DNA of 64,000 nucleotides from Acidobacteriota bacterium (GTDB taxonomy: Bacteria; Acidobacteriota; Thermoanaerobaculia; Multivoradales; Multivoraceae): positions 7,501 to 71,500 of the forward strand of contig JAPPCR010000005.1 in assembly GCA_028875725.1 (NCBI GenBank), in the 5' to 3' direction. Below are positions 9,278 through 18,340 of the stretch, piece by piece (position 1 is the first letter of the stretch; every line of letters starts with the position of its first letter). The notes beneath the pieces were generated by a model, which was not told the origin of the DNA, made no database searches, and was given only the letters and a program-made list of their open reading frames with translations. The translations under genes and the position numbers were made by a program.

Positions 9278-10447
9278 ATGGCAGGAGAACCGGTCCCGAA
9301 CGGGAACATCCCCAGAGACGGAGACGATGTCCGACAGGCCCTCGTCGCACTGAATCTGGTTCACGGAAACCGCGGTGTCATCTGCGCCCTCGCCCAACGG
9401 CTCAACACGGCCGGGGAACTCCGGAACGACCGCTTCGCCGAGGAGGCGGCCCGCAGCCTCGAAGCGCCGCTCGACAGTGTTCGGACCATTCTGCTCGCGG
9501 CGCGCGGCCGCCTCGACGACGCCAGCGCCGAGATGGCCCGAGCAGGCAAGAACGGCATCGAGATCGTCACCCTGGTCGATCGTGACTACCCACCGGCCCT
9601 CGCCGACCTCGGACTGCAGGCGCCTCCCGTTCTCTACGTCCGCGGCCGCTTGAATCAGGCACCCGGTATCTCGATCGTCGGTTCACGCAAGGCGGACGCG
9701 TACGGTCTCGAGGTGGCGGCCTGGTTCGCACGCCGCCTGGCCGCGGCCGGCCTGGTCGTCATCTCCGGATTCGCTCGCGGCATCGACCAGGCGGCCCACC
9801 GCAGCGCGCTGGCGGCCCGTGCCGGCACAGGCAGCACCGCCGCCGTGCTCGGTTGCGGCATCGACGTCGACTATCCCCGCAACAGCCGCCGGACCGCGGC
9901 CGAGATCGCACGGCACGGCTGTCTGATCACCGAGTTCCCGCTCGGCCGGCAGCCTCGTCCCAACCACTTTCCGATCCGAAATCGCCTCATTGCCGCCCTC
10001 GGTTTCGCTTCGGTCGTGGTCCGCGCCGCTCGGCGCTCGGGCTCCCTGATCACCGCCCGCCTGGCCCTCGACCTCGGCCGCGACGTCTACGCGGTTCCAG
10101 GTTCCGTCCTCTCCCGGGAGTCCGCCGGCGCCCACCTGCTGCTGCGGGATGGAGCGATTCCCGCCCTGGACCCCGACGCGATGCTCGAAACCCTGCCCAC
10201 CTCGATCCTGGCCCGGCTCGAGCGGGCGTCGGAAGACACGGCCGAGCCGACGCGATCCGCCTCCGCCGGCGTATCCGAGGTCGACGACCTCCTGGGCGCC
10301 CTCAGGGAAGGCGCCCGAACCCCGGAGGAACTCGCATCCCGACTCCAGCGACCGGTGCCCGGCGTCCTCGCCACCCTCGCCCGCCTGGAAGTCGACGGAC
10401 TCGTGCGACGCTACGAGGGCGCGAACTACGCCTTGGCGTCCCGCTAG
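9278..10447 (+). CDS. dprA: DNA-processing protein DprA
   Basis: Binds incoming single-stranded DNA and loads RecA during natural transformation. The Rossmann-like DprA core shows SIVGSRKADAYG (about 132-143), VISGFARGID (161-170), a NHFPIRNR segment and AARRSGSLITARLALDLGRDVYAVPG. Before the core is a helical SAM-like N-terminal region, and the last 70 residues form a winged-helix domain (DLLGALREGARTPEELA...). The 389-aa length is normal. The ATG has a purine-rich GGAAGGAAGG about 10 bases upstream. It converges on topA with only 6 bases between the stops. Confidence 0.95.
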   Translation: MAGEPVPNGNIPRDGDDVRQALVALNLVHGNRGVICALAQRLNTAGELRNDRFAEEAARSLEAPLDSVRTILLAARGRLDDASAEMARAGKNGIEIVTLVDRDYPPALADLGLQAPPVLYVRGRLNQAPGISIVGSRKADAYGLEVAAWFARRLAAAGLVVISGFARGIDQAAHRSALAARAGTGSTAAVLGCGIDVDYPRNSRRTAAEIARHGCLITEFPLGRQPRPNHFPIRNRLIAALGFASVVVRAARRSGSLITARLALDLGRDVYAVPGSVLSRESAGAHLLLRDGAIPALDPDAMLETLPTSILARLERASEDTAEPTRSASAGVSEVDDLLGALREGARTPEELASRLQRPVPGVLATLARLEVDGLVRRYEGANYALASR

Positions 10448-10453
10448 CGCCGC

Positions 10454-13147
10454 CTAGCGCCGCGTCGTCTTCTTCTTCGCCGCTCTCCGCTTCCGCGCCG
10501 GCCGGGGGCGGGCCGCCCTTGGGTTCTTGCCCTGGGCCACCATCTTCGCCTCGCGTGCCGCCAGGAGATCGACCGCCTCATCGAGGCCGACGTCCTGCGG
10601 ATCCTTGCCCTTGGGCACCGTCGCGTTGACCTGACCATCCGTCACGTAGGGACCGAAGCGCCCCGTCTTGATGGAGAGGGCGAGGCCGCTCCGGGGGTGT
10701 TCGCCCAGCTCCTTGAGCACCGACGAGGAACCCCGGCGGCGTTTCGGCTGGCGTAGCAGCGCCAGAGCCTCGTCGAGCCCGATCGTCGCCATCTGCTCCT
10801 GGCTCTCGAGGCTGCGGCTCTCCTTGCCGCAACGGACGTAGGCGCCGTACCTTCCGTCCTGGACAGTGACGACCTCATCGCTCTCGGGATGACGACCGAG
10901 CTCGCGCGGAAAGGAAAGCAGCAGGAGCGCTTCGTCGAGGGTGAGGCTCGCTCGATTCATCGACGGCCAAAGACTGGCCATCTTCGGCTTGGCCGCCCCG
11001 CTCCCACGCTTCCTGCCCGGTCCGCCCGCGACGGCGTCGCCCAACTGGACGTAGTCGCCGTAACGTCCCGTCTTCACGTAGACCGGTTCGCCGGTCTCGG
11101 GGTGGTGGCCGAGCGGGCCCTTGCCTTCGGCCGCGCTCTCGAGCAGGGAAAGCGCCTTCTCCACCGTCATCTCGTCCGGCGGCAGGTTGTCCTCCAGCGA
11201 GACCCGCTCCCCGTCGTCGCCGGCCTGGACGTACGGACCGTAGCGGCCGACCCGGACGGCGACTTCGCGGCCCTGGTCGTCCTCACCCAGCAGCAGCGAA
11301 CACACCGCGCGGGCGTCGATCTCGTCGACCCCCTCGCCGACCAGCGACTGCAGGCCCTTGCGACCGGCGCCTCCCGGCCCCGGCTCGCGGCCGAAGTAGA
11401 AGTTCCGCAGCCACGGCCTGGCCTCCCGCTCTCCGCCGGCGATCGCGTCGAGATCGCTCTCCATTCGCGCCGTGAAGTCCAGGTCGACCAGATCCCCCAG
11501 GTGCTCCTCCAGGAGCCGGGTCACGGCGAAGGCGAGGAAGGTCGGCACCAGGGCCGACCCCTTCTTCCAGACGTAACCCCGGTCCACGATCGTCTGCAGG
11601 ATGGCGGCGTAGGTCGACGGCCGGCCCACCCCCTGCTTCTCCAGTTCGCGGACCAGACTGGCTTCGGTGTAGCGCGCGGGCGGCTGCGTGGTGTGGCCGT
11701 TCGGCTCGGCGCTCGCCACTTCGACCCTCTCGCCATGGCTCAGCTTCGGCAGGAACCGCTCCTCGTCCTCCGCCCGGGTCCGGGGATCGTCGCTGCCCTC
11801 GACGTAGACACGCAGGAAACCGGCGAAGCGCAGCACCCGGCCGGAGGCGGTCAGCCGGACCTCGCCGGCCCCCGGGGTCGACGTGTCCAGCCTGACCGAC
11901 GTGCTGGTGCCCTTGGCGTCCTTCATTTGGGACGCCAGCGTCCGCTTCCAGATCAACTCGTAGAGGCGCAGCGAGTCCCGGTCGAGGGCTCCCCGCAACT
12001 GGTCCGGCGTGCGGAAACTGGTGCCGGCCGGCCGGATCGCCTCGTGCGCCTCCTGGGCGTTCGCTCTCCGGGCATAGACACGCGCCTTGCCCGGCAGGTA
12101 CTCGGAGCCATAGAGATCGGCGACCTGCCGCCGCGCGGCGGCGATCGCCTGCCCGGAGAGAGCGGTCGAGTCCGTGCGCATGTAGGTGATGTAGCCGTTC
12201 TCGTACAGCCCCTGGGCCACCCTCATCGTGCGCTGGGCCGTGTACCTGAGCTTGCGTGCGGCCTCCTGCTGGAGGGTCGAAGTGATGAAGGGCGCGTAGG
12301 GACGGCGGGTGAACGGCTGCTCCTTCACCTCGGCGACCACCGGGCGGGTCGACGGCAGTTCCTCGCCCAGCGTTTCCGCCTCGGCCTGCTGCAGCAGGTG
12401 GGCCTTGGTCTTCAGCTTGCCCGTTGTCCGGTCGAAGTCCCGCCCGCGAGCCACCGTCCTGCCGCCGATCGCCGACACCCTCGCGGGAAAGCGTCGCGCC
12501 TGCCCGTTCTCCGTCTCGAGCTCCACCTCGACGGTCCAGTAACCCGCGGGCACGAAAGCCATCCGCTCGCGCTCCCGCTCGACGACGATCCGGGTCGCGA
12601 CGCTCTGCACGCGGCCGGCGGACAGGCGCGGCTGAACCTTCTTCCACAGCACCGGGGAGACCTCGTAGCCGTAGAGCCGGTCCAGCACCCGCCGCGCTTC
12701 CTGGGCGTCGACCAGACGGCGGTCGATGTCCCGGGTCTCGCCGAGCGCCGCCTCGACCGCCGATTTGGTGATCTCGTGGAAGACCATCCGGCGCACCGGC
12801 ACCTTGGGCCGGAGCACCTCCTTCAGATGCCACGCGATCGCCTCCCCCTCGCGGTCCTCATCCGTCGCGAGGACGAGTTCGTCAGCGTTCCTGAGCGCCT
12901 TTCGGAGCTTGGTGATCTGCTCCTTCTTTTCGCGCGGGATCACGTAGAGCGGATCGAATCCGCCTTCGATGTCGACGCCGAGGCGGGCCCATGGCCGCCC
13001 GCGGTACTTCTGCGGCACCTCCGCGGCGGTCCGGGGCAGGTCACGGATGTGGCCGATCGACGACTCCACCCGGTAGCCGGGCCCGAGGTAGCGCTCGATC
13101 GTCCGGGCCTTGGCCGGCGACTCGACGATGACGAGGGAGTTGCTCAT
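10454..13147 (-). CDS. topA: DNA topoisomerase I (type IA) with Topo_C repeats and basic tail
   Basis: Relaxes negative supercoils. The Toprim domain starts at SLVIVESPAKARTIERYLG and carries ATDEDREGEAIAWH. The catalytic tyrosine is Y322 in GYITYMRTDS. Beyond the core, instead of Cys4 zinc fingers there are repeated G-x-x-x-R-x-G-R-Y-G-x-Y-V-x units (VRVGRYGPYVQAG, VKTGRYGDYVQLG, VQDGRYGAYVRCG, IKTGRFGPYVTDG), the C-terminal repeat type best known in actinobacteria. The protein ends in a Lys/Arg-rich tail (RKRRAAKKKTTRR). Complete at 897 aa; divergent from trmFO with a 65-base gap. Confidence 0.96.
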   Translation of the reverse strand: MSNSLVIVESPAKARTIERYLGPGYRVESSIGHIRDLPRTAAEVPQKYRGRPWARLGVDIEGGFDPLYVIPREKKEQITKLRKALRNADELVLATDEDREGEAIAWHLKEVLRPKVPVRRMVFHEITKSAVEAALGETRDIDRRLVDAQEARRVLDRLYGYEVSPVLWKKVQPRLSAGRVQSVATRIVVERERERMAFVPAGYWTVEVELETENGQARRFPARVSAIGGRTVARGRDFDRTTGKLKTKAHLLQQAEAETLGEELPSTRPVVAEVKEQPFTRRPYAPFITSTLQQEAARKLRYTAQRTMRVAQGLYENGYITYMRTDSTALSGQAIAAARRQVADLYGSEYLPGKARVYARRANAQEAHEAIRPAGTSFRTPDQLRGALDRDSLRLYELIWKRTLASQMKDAKGTSTSVRLDTSTPGAGEVRLTASGRVLRFAGFLRVYVEGSDDPRTRAEDEERFLPKLSHGERVEVASAEPNGHTTQPPARYTEASLVRELEKQGVGRPSTYAAILQTIVDRGYVWKKGSALVPTFLAFAVTRLLEEHLGDLVDLDFTARMESDLDAIAGGEREARPWLRNFYFGREPGPGGAGRKGLQSLVGEGVDEIDARAVCSLLLGEDDQGREVAVRVGRYGPYVQAGDDGERVSLEDNLPPDEMTVEKALSLLESAAEGKGPLGHHPETGEPVYVKTGRYGDYVQLGDAVAGGPGRKRGSGAAKPKMASLWPSMNRASLTLDEALLLLSFPRELGRHPESDEVVTVQDGRYGAYVRCGKESRSLESQEQMATIGLDEALALLRQPKRRRGSSSVLKELGEHPRSGLALSIKTGRFGPYVTDGQVNATVPKGKDPQDVGLDEAVDLLAAREAKMVAQGKNPRAARPRPARKRRAAKKKTTRR

Positions 13148-13212
13148 ACGCGCGGGACCATAGTAGAGCGGCGCACCTTGTCAAGCCGGCACGGCCTTGC
13201 CATGATGCGGCA

Positions 13213-14610
13213 ATGACCGCGCCCGTCGTAGTCGTTGGCGGCGGGCTCGCCGGTAGCGAGTGCGCCTTTCAGCTGGCCTCCCGGGGCCGGGCGGTGACGC
13301 TGTACGAGATGCGGCCACGGCGGTCGACGCCGGCCCATGCGAGCGCGGACCTCGCCGAACTCGTGTGCTCGAACTCGCTGCGCAGCGACGACCCGCACCA
13401 TGCCGCCGGCCTGCTGAAGCGGGAGATGGAGTACTTCGGCTCCCTGATCATCGCCGCGGCCCGCAGAAACGCCGTTCCCGCAGGCGGAGCGCTGGCCGTG
13501 GACCGGACCCGCTTCGCCGCCGACGTCACGGCCGCGGTCGAATCGCAACCGCTGATCGAACTGCGGCGCGAGGAACTGACGGCCCTGCCCGAAGCAGACG
13601 CGGGCGGCGACTGCGTCATCGCCACCGGCCCCCTGACGTCGGAAGCCCTGACCCGGGAAATCGAGAACCTGATCGGTGCGGGCCATCTCTACTTCTATGA
13701 CGCGATCGCGCCCATCGTTACGGGAGAGAGCCTCGACCACGACCGGCTGTTCCGGGCCTCGCGATACGGCAAGGGAGGCGACGACTACCTGAACTGTCCG
13801 CTCAGCGAGGAAGAGTACCGGCGCTTTCGCCGCGCCCTGCTGGAGGCGGAGACGATCGAGCTGCGCGAGTTCGAGCGGCCGCTGTTCTTCGAAGGCTGCC
13901 TGCCGATCGAGGAACTCGCCCGCCGCGGCGAGGACACCCTGCGCTTCGGACCGATGAAGCCCGTAGGCCTCCGGCCGCCGGACGGCACGCGCCCCCACGC
14001 CGTGGTCCAGCTTCGCCAGGAGGACCTCGCCCGCAGCCAGTACAACATGGTCGGCTTCCAGTCCCGGATGACGTGGCCCGAGCAGCGCCGCGTGCTCCGC
14101 ACCCTGCCGGGACTCGCATCCGCCCGCTTCGTCCGCCACGGCCAGGTCCATCGCAACACCTTCATCAACGCCCCCCTCCACCTCGATCGCTGGTACCGCT
14201 TCGCCGGGCGGTCCAACCTGCGCCTGGCCGGCCAGATGACCGGCGTCGAGGGCTACCTCGAATCGGCCGCCACCGGTCTCGCCATCGCCCTCTACCTCAT
14301 GCTCCAGGACGGAGACCGGCAGCCGTCTCCGCTTCCCGACACGACCGCCCTCGGCGCCCTGGCCCGACACCTCACCGAGTCGAACCCGAAGCGCTACCAG
14401 CCCACGAACATCAACTACGGCCTGCTCGAGCCCCTCGCCGGACGCGTGCGGAAACGCGACCGACGCGCCGCCTACGCCGACCGGGCGCACCAGGCACTCG
14501 CGGCCTGGGCCGGTAACATGGGGATCGCGGGAGCGCCTTCGTGGGAACCACCATCGACCATGCCGAGCCAGGAAGACGAGCCGAACGGCGCGGCGCGCTC
14601 GCCCGCCTGA
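13213..14610 (+). CDS. trmFO: Methylenetetrahydrofolate--tRNA-(uracil-54-C5)-methyltransferase TrmFO
   Basis: Folate- and FAD-dependent enzyme that makes m5U54 in the tRNA T-loop. It begins with the dinucleotide-binding VVVGGGLAGSECAFQLA, followed by the family motifs CSNSLRSDDPHHAAGLLKREM and MVGFQSRMTWPEQRRV, and near the end GQMTGVEGYLESAATGL and NINYGLLEPL. The 465-aa length is normal. The 3' end overlaps the start of xerC by 70 bases, so the two are probably co-transcribed, an arrangement also seen in other phyla. Confidence 0.96.
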   Translation: MTAPVVVVGGGLAGSECAFQLASRGRAVTLYEMRPRRSTPAHASADLAELVCSNSLRSDDPHHAAGLLKREMEYFGSLIIAAARRNAVPAGGALAVDRTRFAADVTAAVESQPLIELRREELTALPEADAGGDCVIATGPLTSEALTREIENLIGAGHLYFYDAIAPIVTGESLDHDRLFRASRYGKGGDDYLNCPLSEEEYRRFRRALLEAETIELREFERPLFFEGCLPIEELARRGEDTLRFGPMKPVGLRPPDGTRPHAVVQLRQEDLARSQYNMVGFQSRMTWPEQRRVLRTLPGLASARFVRHGQVHRNTFINAPLHLDRWYRFAGRSNLRLAGQMTGVEGYLESAATGLAIALYLMLQDGDRQPSPLPDTTALGALARHLTESNPKRYQPTNINYGLLEPLAGRVRKRDRRAAYADRAHQALAAWAGNMGIAGAPSWEPPSTMPSQEDEPNGAARSPA

Positions 14611-15518
14611 TCCCGGACTTCCTGGAATACCTGGAACTGGAGCGGAATTGCTCCGAACACACCGTGCGGGCGTACGGCCGGGATCTCGCGGCCTTCGCCG
14701 AGTTCCGAACCGCCAGCGGCAACAGCGACCAGAACCTCCATGACATCGACCCACTGCTGGTCCGGTCCTTCGTGGCCTCTCTCAACCAGCGTCGACTGGC
14801 CCGGCGCACCCAGGGCCGTCACCTCTCGGCGCTGCGCGGCCTGTTCCGCTACGCCTGTCTGATGGGCCGGATGCAGTCGAACCCGGCCGAGTCGGTGCCC
14901 ACGCCGAAGGTCGAGAAGACCCTGCCGCGCCACCTGCGTCCGGGCGAGATCGAGGCCCTGCTCGAGGCTCCCGCCGGCCGCGAGGGACCGCTCGGCCTGC
15001 GGGACCGCGCGTTGCTCGAACTGCTCTACGCCTCGGGTCTCCGGGTCGGTGAGCTGGTCGCGCTGAACTGGCGCGATATCGACCTCGGGGCCAGGGTGCT
15101 CCGCGTCGTCGGCAAGGGAGACCGCGAACGGATGACGCCCTTCGGCGGGCCGGCCGAGCAGGCGCTCCGCCAGTGGCTCGACGCCTGGGAAGAGGTGTTC
15201 CGGCCTCGGGACGGCACCGACGACGGGAACTTGGAACCGGTCTTCCTGAACCGTAGCGGGGGCCGACTCTCGGCACGATCGGTGCGCCGCATCATCGACC
15301 GCTACGTCGAAGAGACCGCACAGGCGGCCGGGGCTCATCCTCATGCCCTGCGCCACAGCTTCGCGACCCACCTGCTCGAATCGGGCGCCGACCTGCGTTC
15401 GATCCAGGAACTCCTCGGCCATGCCTCGCTCTCGACCACTCAACGCTACATGCATGTGGATACCGGACGCCTGCTACAGGTCTACCGCGAAAGCCATCCC
15501 AGGGCGAAGGGCGCCTGA
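14541..15518 (+). CDS. xerC: Tyrosine recombinase XerC/XerD
   Basis: Site-specific recombinase for resolving chromosome dimers. The N-terminal SAM-like core-binding domain is at about 21-115 (FLEYLELERNCSEHTVRAYGRDL). The catalytic set is complete: R168 (ASGLRVGEL), K192 (VGKGDRER), H268 and R271 (HALRHSFATHLLESG), H294 (LLGHASLSTT) and the nucleophile Y303 (QRYMHV). The start is a GTG inside trmFO; no ATG lies in frame before the core-binding domain. Linkage to trmFO and hslVU is that of a housekeeping Xer protein, not a mobile-element integrase. XerC versus XerD cannot be settled without knowing whether a second copy exists. Confidence 0.93.
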   Translation: MGTTIDHAEPGRRAERRGALARLIPDFLEYLELERNCSEHTVRAYGRDLAAFAEFRTASGNSDQNLHDIDPLLVRSFVASLNQRRLARRTQGRHLSALRGLFRYACLMGRMQSNPAESVPTPKVEKTLPRHLRPGEIEALLEAPAGREGPLGLRDRALLELLYASGLRVGELVALNWRDIDLGARVLRVVGKGDRERMTPFGGPAEQALRQWLDAWEEVFRPRDGTDDGNLEPVFLNRSGGRLSARSVRRIIDRYVEETAQAAGAHPHALRHSFATHLLESGADLRSIQELLGHASLSTTQRYMHVDTGRLLQVYRESHPRAKGA

Positions 15519-15553
15519 GCTCCTTCCCGACAGTTCAAGAAGAGGATTCTCGA

Positions 15554-16372
15554 ATGAAACTCCCTGCCGCCCGCCGGGCGATCTCGTCCCTGCTCGCGAC
15601 GGTCGCGCTCCTGACCGTCTCCGGCGCCGCCATCGCCCAGGACGACCTGCGCGGCTTCCAGCTCGTCGGTGACTACCAGCTCTTCCTGCAGGGCGAGGAA
15701 GCGCCTGACGCCCAGCTCTACCTCTCCCGCACCGCGGGCGCCTTCCTCGTCGTGGCCGACGGCCTGCCGTCCCCGGTGCTGCTGAGCGCCCGCAACCAGA
15801 TGACCCGCAAGGTGCAACTGCTCAAGATCTCCCCCGTCGGCGAGGACACGCTCGACCTGTTGCCCGGCGCCCTGTTCGGTCCTCCGATGCCCTTCCGGCC
15901 CATTCCGAAGGGACTCGAGTTCGCCGTCGATGGCGTCCTGGCCCAGCTCCGGCAGCGACCCTCGTGGGCCGGCGAGGCGACGCTCGCGGACCTCTACTCC
16001 CACGAACCGGGCTATCGCCGCGACGCCAGGTCCTACGAGAGCGATCCCGCGGCGATGGCCGAGGTGGCCGCCCTCGGCGCCGGCGTCGAGGTCCGCGTCG
16101 TATTCGGATCCTGGTGCCACGTCTGCGAGCGCTTCATGCCGCGCGGCCTGAAGGTCCACGAGGAACTCGAGGACTCGCCCGTGCGCTTCACGTACTACGG
16201 CCTCGGGGACGACAACCCCTGGGGCGACGCCGAGGTGGATCGTCTCGCCGTCACGGAACTCCCGACGGCGATCGTCTACCGGAACGGCGAGGAGATCGGC
16301 CGTTTCATCGGCGGCCCCGGATGGACGAGTCCCGAAGAGTCCCTACTCAACATTCTGCGAGAGAATCCGTAG
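15554..16372 (+). CDS. Exported thioredoxin-fold protein
   Basis: A 272-aa protein with an N-terminal signal peptide (SSLLATVALLTVSGAAIAQ). About 130 residues of unassigned sequence follow, then a thioredoxin-like domain with a CxxC active site at C188/C191 in GSWCHVCERFMP, later a cis-proline-type segment (TELPTAIVYRNGEEIGRFIG). It is probably a periplasmic thiol oxidoreductase. The ATG has AGAGGA about 9 bases upstream. It sits between xerC and hslVU on the same strand; a functional link to the protease is not evident. A DsbD-like thiol supplier lies elsewhere in the window (38777-40666). Confidence 0.8.
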   Translation: MKLPAARRAISSLLATVALLTVSGAAIAQDDLRGFQLVGDYQLFLQGEEAPDAQLYLSRTAGAFLVVADGLPSPVLLSARNQMTRKVQLLKISPVGEDTLDLLPGALFGPPMPFRPIPKGLEFAVDGVLAQLRQRPSWAGEATLADLYSHEPGYRRDARSYESDPAAMAEVAALGAGVEVRVVFGSWCHVCERFMPRGLKVHEELEDSPVRFTYYGLGDDNPWGDAEVDRLAVTELPTAIVYRNGEEIGRFIGGPGWTSPEESLLNILRENP

Positions 16373-16421
16373 ACGGGCTGCGACCGCCCCGCGACGGGAA
16401 GCCCGGAGACCCCAGTAGACG

Positions 16422-16970
16422 ATGACGACGATCCTGCTCGTGCGCCGCGGCGGCACGACGTGCATGGCCAGTGACGACCAGGTCACCAACGGCGCCGCGA
16501 ACACGGTGGTCAAGGCCCGGGCCCGCAAGGTCCAGCGCGCCGCCAAGGGGCGGGTTCTGGTCGGCTTCGCGGGCGGCGGCGCGGACGCTCTGGCCCTCTT
16601 CTCGCGGTTCGAGGCGAAGCTCGACGAGTACCAGGGGAACTTCGAGCGCGCCGTGGTCGAACTGGCGATGGACTGGAGGACGGATCGCGCCCTGCGGCGG
16701 CTCGAGGCCCAGATGATCGTGACCGACGGCCGAAAGAGCTTTCTGGCGATGGGCAACGGCGACCTGCTGGAACCGGACAGCGACATGCCGCTGGCGATCG
16801 GCTCGGGCGGGAACTACGCGCTGGCGGCGGCTCGCGCGCTGCTGGAGCACACCGAACTCGACGCGGAACAGATCGCGCTCGAGGCGATGCGGCTCACCGC
16901 GGATCTCTGCATCTACACGAACGACGAGATCACCGTCGAACGCCTCGAAACCGGCGGGGACGGCGCATGA
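16422..16970 (+). CDS. hslV: ATP-dependent protease peptidase subunit HslV
   Basis: Proteolytic subunit of the HslVU (ClpQY) proteasome-like protease. The start MTTILLVRR leaves Thr as the N-terminal nucleophile after Met removal. Further family matches are GFAGGGADALALFSRFEAKL, VELAMDWRTDRALRRLEA, AIGSGGNYALAAARALLEHTEL and CIYTND. Two oddities: the usual GDGQ near the active site reads SDDQ (the Asp is kept), and two extra residues follow before the catalytic-region Lys. Its TGA overlaps the hslU ATG as ATGA. GGAG is about 12 bases upstream of the start. Confidence 0.93.
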   Translation: MTTILLVRRGGTTCMASDDQVTNGAANTVVKARARKVQRAAKGRVLVGFAGGGADALALFSRFEAKLDEYQGNFERAVVELAMDWRTDRALRRLEAQMIVTDGRKSFLAMGNGDLLEPDSDMPLAIGSGGNYALAAARALLEHTELDAEQIALEAMRLTADLCIYTNDEITVERLETGGDGA

Positions 16971-18340
16971 CGCTTGCTCCCGCGCCGGACGCTCCCTTCG
17001 TCGAGGACCTCACGCCGCGCGAGATCGTCGCCGCGCTCGACCGCCACGTCGTCGGCCAGAAGGACGCCAAGCGCGCGGTGGCCATCGCCATGCGCAACCG
17101 CTGGCGGCGGCAGCAGCTCGACCCGGAGACCGCCGAAGACATCGCGCCCAAGAACATCCTGATGATGGGCCCCACCGGCGTCGGCAAGACGGAGATCGCG
17201 CGCCGGCTGGCCAAACTCGCTCGCGCTCCCTTCCTCAAGATCGAGGCAAGCAAGTTCACCGAGGTCGGCTACGTCGGCCGCGACGTCGAGTCGATCGTCC
17301 GCGATCTGATGGAGCTCGCGGTGGTGATGGTGGGAGAGGAGAAACGGGAGGCGGTCGAGGCCGACGCCGCGTCCCGGGCCGACGAGAGGCTGCTCCAGAT
17401 CCTCGTCCCCCAGGCGCCGCCGCCGGCCAGCGAGTCCGGCGACCCCGCCGACCAGGCGGCGCCCACCGAGACCCGCGAATGTTTCCGCCAGTGGCTCGAA
17501 GAGGGCCGTCTCGACCACCGGATGGTCGAGATCGAGGTGGACGACGCCTCGCCCCAGCAGTTCGAGATGGTCACTCCCCAGGGCGTCGAGGCCGTGGGCA
17601 TCAACCTGAAGGAGATGCTCCCCGGCCTGTTCGGCAAGCGCAAGCGCCAGATGGTCGAGGTGAGCGAGGCGCGGGAGATCCTGAGGCGGCAGGAAGCCGA
17701 AGCGCTGATCGACCGCCAGGATGTCGCCGAGGAAGCCCGGCTGCGGGTCGAGCAGGCCGGCATCGTCTTCCTCGACGAGATCGACAAGGTCGCCGGCCGC
17801 GACGGCGGCCACGGTCCCGACGTGTCGCGCGAGGGGGTTCAGCGCGATCTCCTGCCGATCGTCGAAGGGACGACGGTGACGACGAAGTACGGACCGGTCA
17901 AGACCGACCACGTGCTGTTCATCGGCGCCGGCGCCTTCCACGTGGCCAAGCCATCGGACCTGATCCCCGAGCTCCAGGGCCGCTTCCCCATCCGGGTCGA
18001 GCTGGGAGCGCTGGGCGAGGAGGAGTTCGTCCGCATCCTGACCGAGCCGGACAGCGCCCTGACCACCCAGTACCGCGCGCTCCTCGGCGCCGAGGGCCTC
18101 GATCTCTCCTTCCGCGACGACGCCGTGCGGGAAGTCGCCCGGCTCGCGGTGCAGGTCAACTCGCATACCGAGAACATCGGCGCCCGCCGTCTGGCCACCT
18201 TGATGGAACGTCTGCTGGAAGAGGTCTCCTTCGAGGCGCCGGACATGAACGGGGTGACTCTGGAAGTCGACGCCGGCTACGTCAACCGGGCGCTCGCCGA
18301 CGTCGTGGAAGACCGTGACCTCAGCCGCTATGTCCTCTGA
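16967..18340 (+). CDS. hslU: ATP-dependent protease ATPase subunit HslU
   Basis: AAA+ unfoldase that feeds substrates to HslV. It has the N-terminal HslU signature (LTPREIVAALDRHVVGQKDA), Walker A GPTGVGKT at 68-75, pore-loop segment EVGYVGRDVESIV, Walker B IVFLDEIDKVAG, sensor region GAFHVAKPSDLIPELQGRFPI and a C-terminal SRYVL, close to the hydrophobic tail that inserts into HslV. The acidic I-domain lies between. The 457-aa length is normal. Coupled to hslV by ATGA and overlapping the next gene by 11 bases. Confidence 0.96.
   Translation: MTLAPAPDAPFVEDLTPREIVAALDRHVVGQKDAKRAVAIAMRNRWRRQQLDPETAEDIAPKNILMMGPTGVGKTEIARRLAKLARAPFLKIEASKFTEVGYVGRDVESIVRDLMELAVVMVGEEKREAVEADAASRADERLLQILVPQAPPPASESGDPADQAAPTETRECFRQWLEEGRLDHRMVEIEVDDASPQQFEMVTPQGVEAVGINLKEMLPGLFGKRKRQMVEVSEAREILRRQEAEALIDRQDVAEEARLRVEQAGIVFLDEIDKVAGRDGGHGPDVSREGVQRDLLPIVEGTTVTTKYGPVKTDHVLFIGAGAFHVAKPSDLIPELQGRFPIRVELGALGEEEFVRILTEPDSALTTQYRALLGAEGLDLSFRDDAVREVARLAVQVNSHTENIGARRLATLMERLLEEVSFEAPDMNGVTLEVDAGYVNRALADVVEDRDLSRYVL

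Noticed and set aside
10889..13216. 775-codon plus-strand frame
   Set aside because: Antisense to topA.
13144..14754. 536-codon minus-strand frame
   Set aside because: Antisense to trmFO, which is unambiguous.
14541..15518. XerC-like gene as a mobile-element integrase
   Set aside because: Housekeeping context (trmFO, hslVU), normal Xer length and no attachment-site repeats or phage genes nearby.
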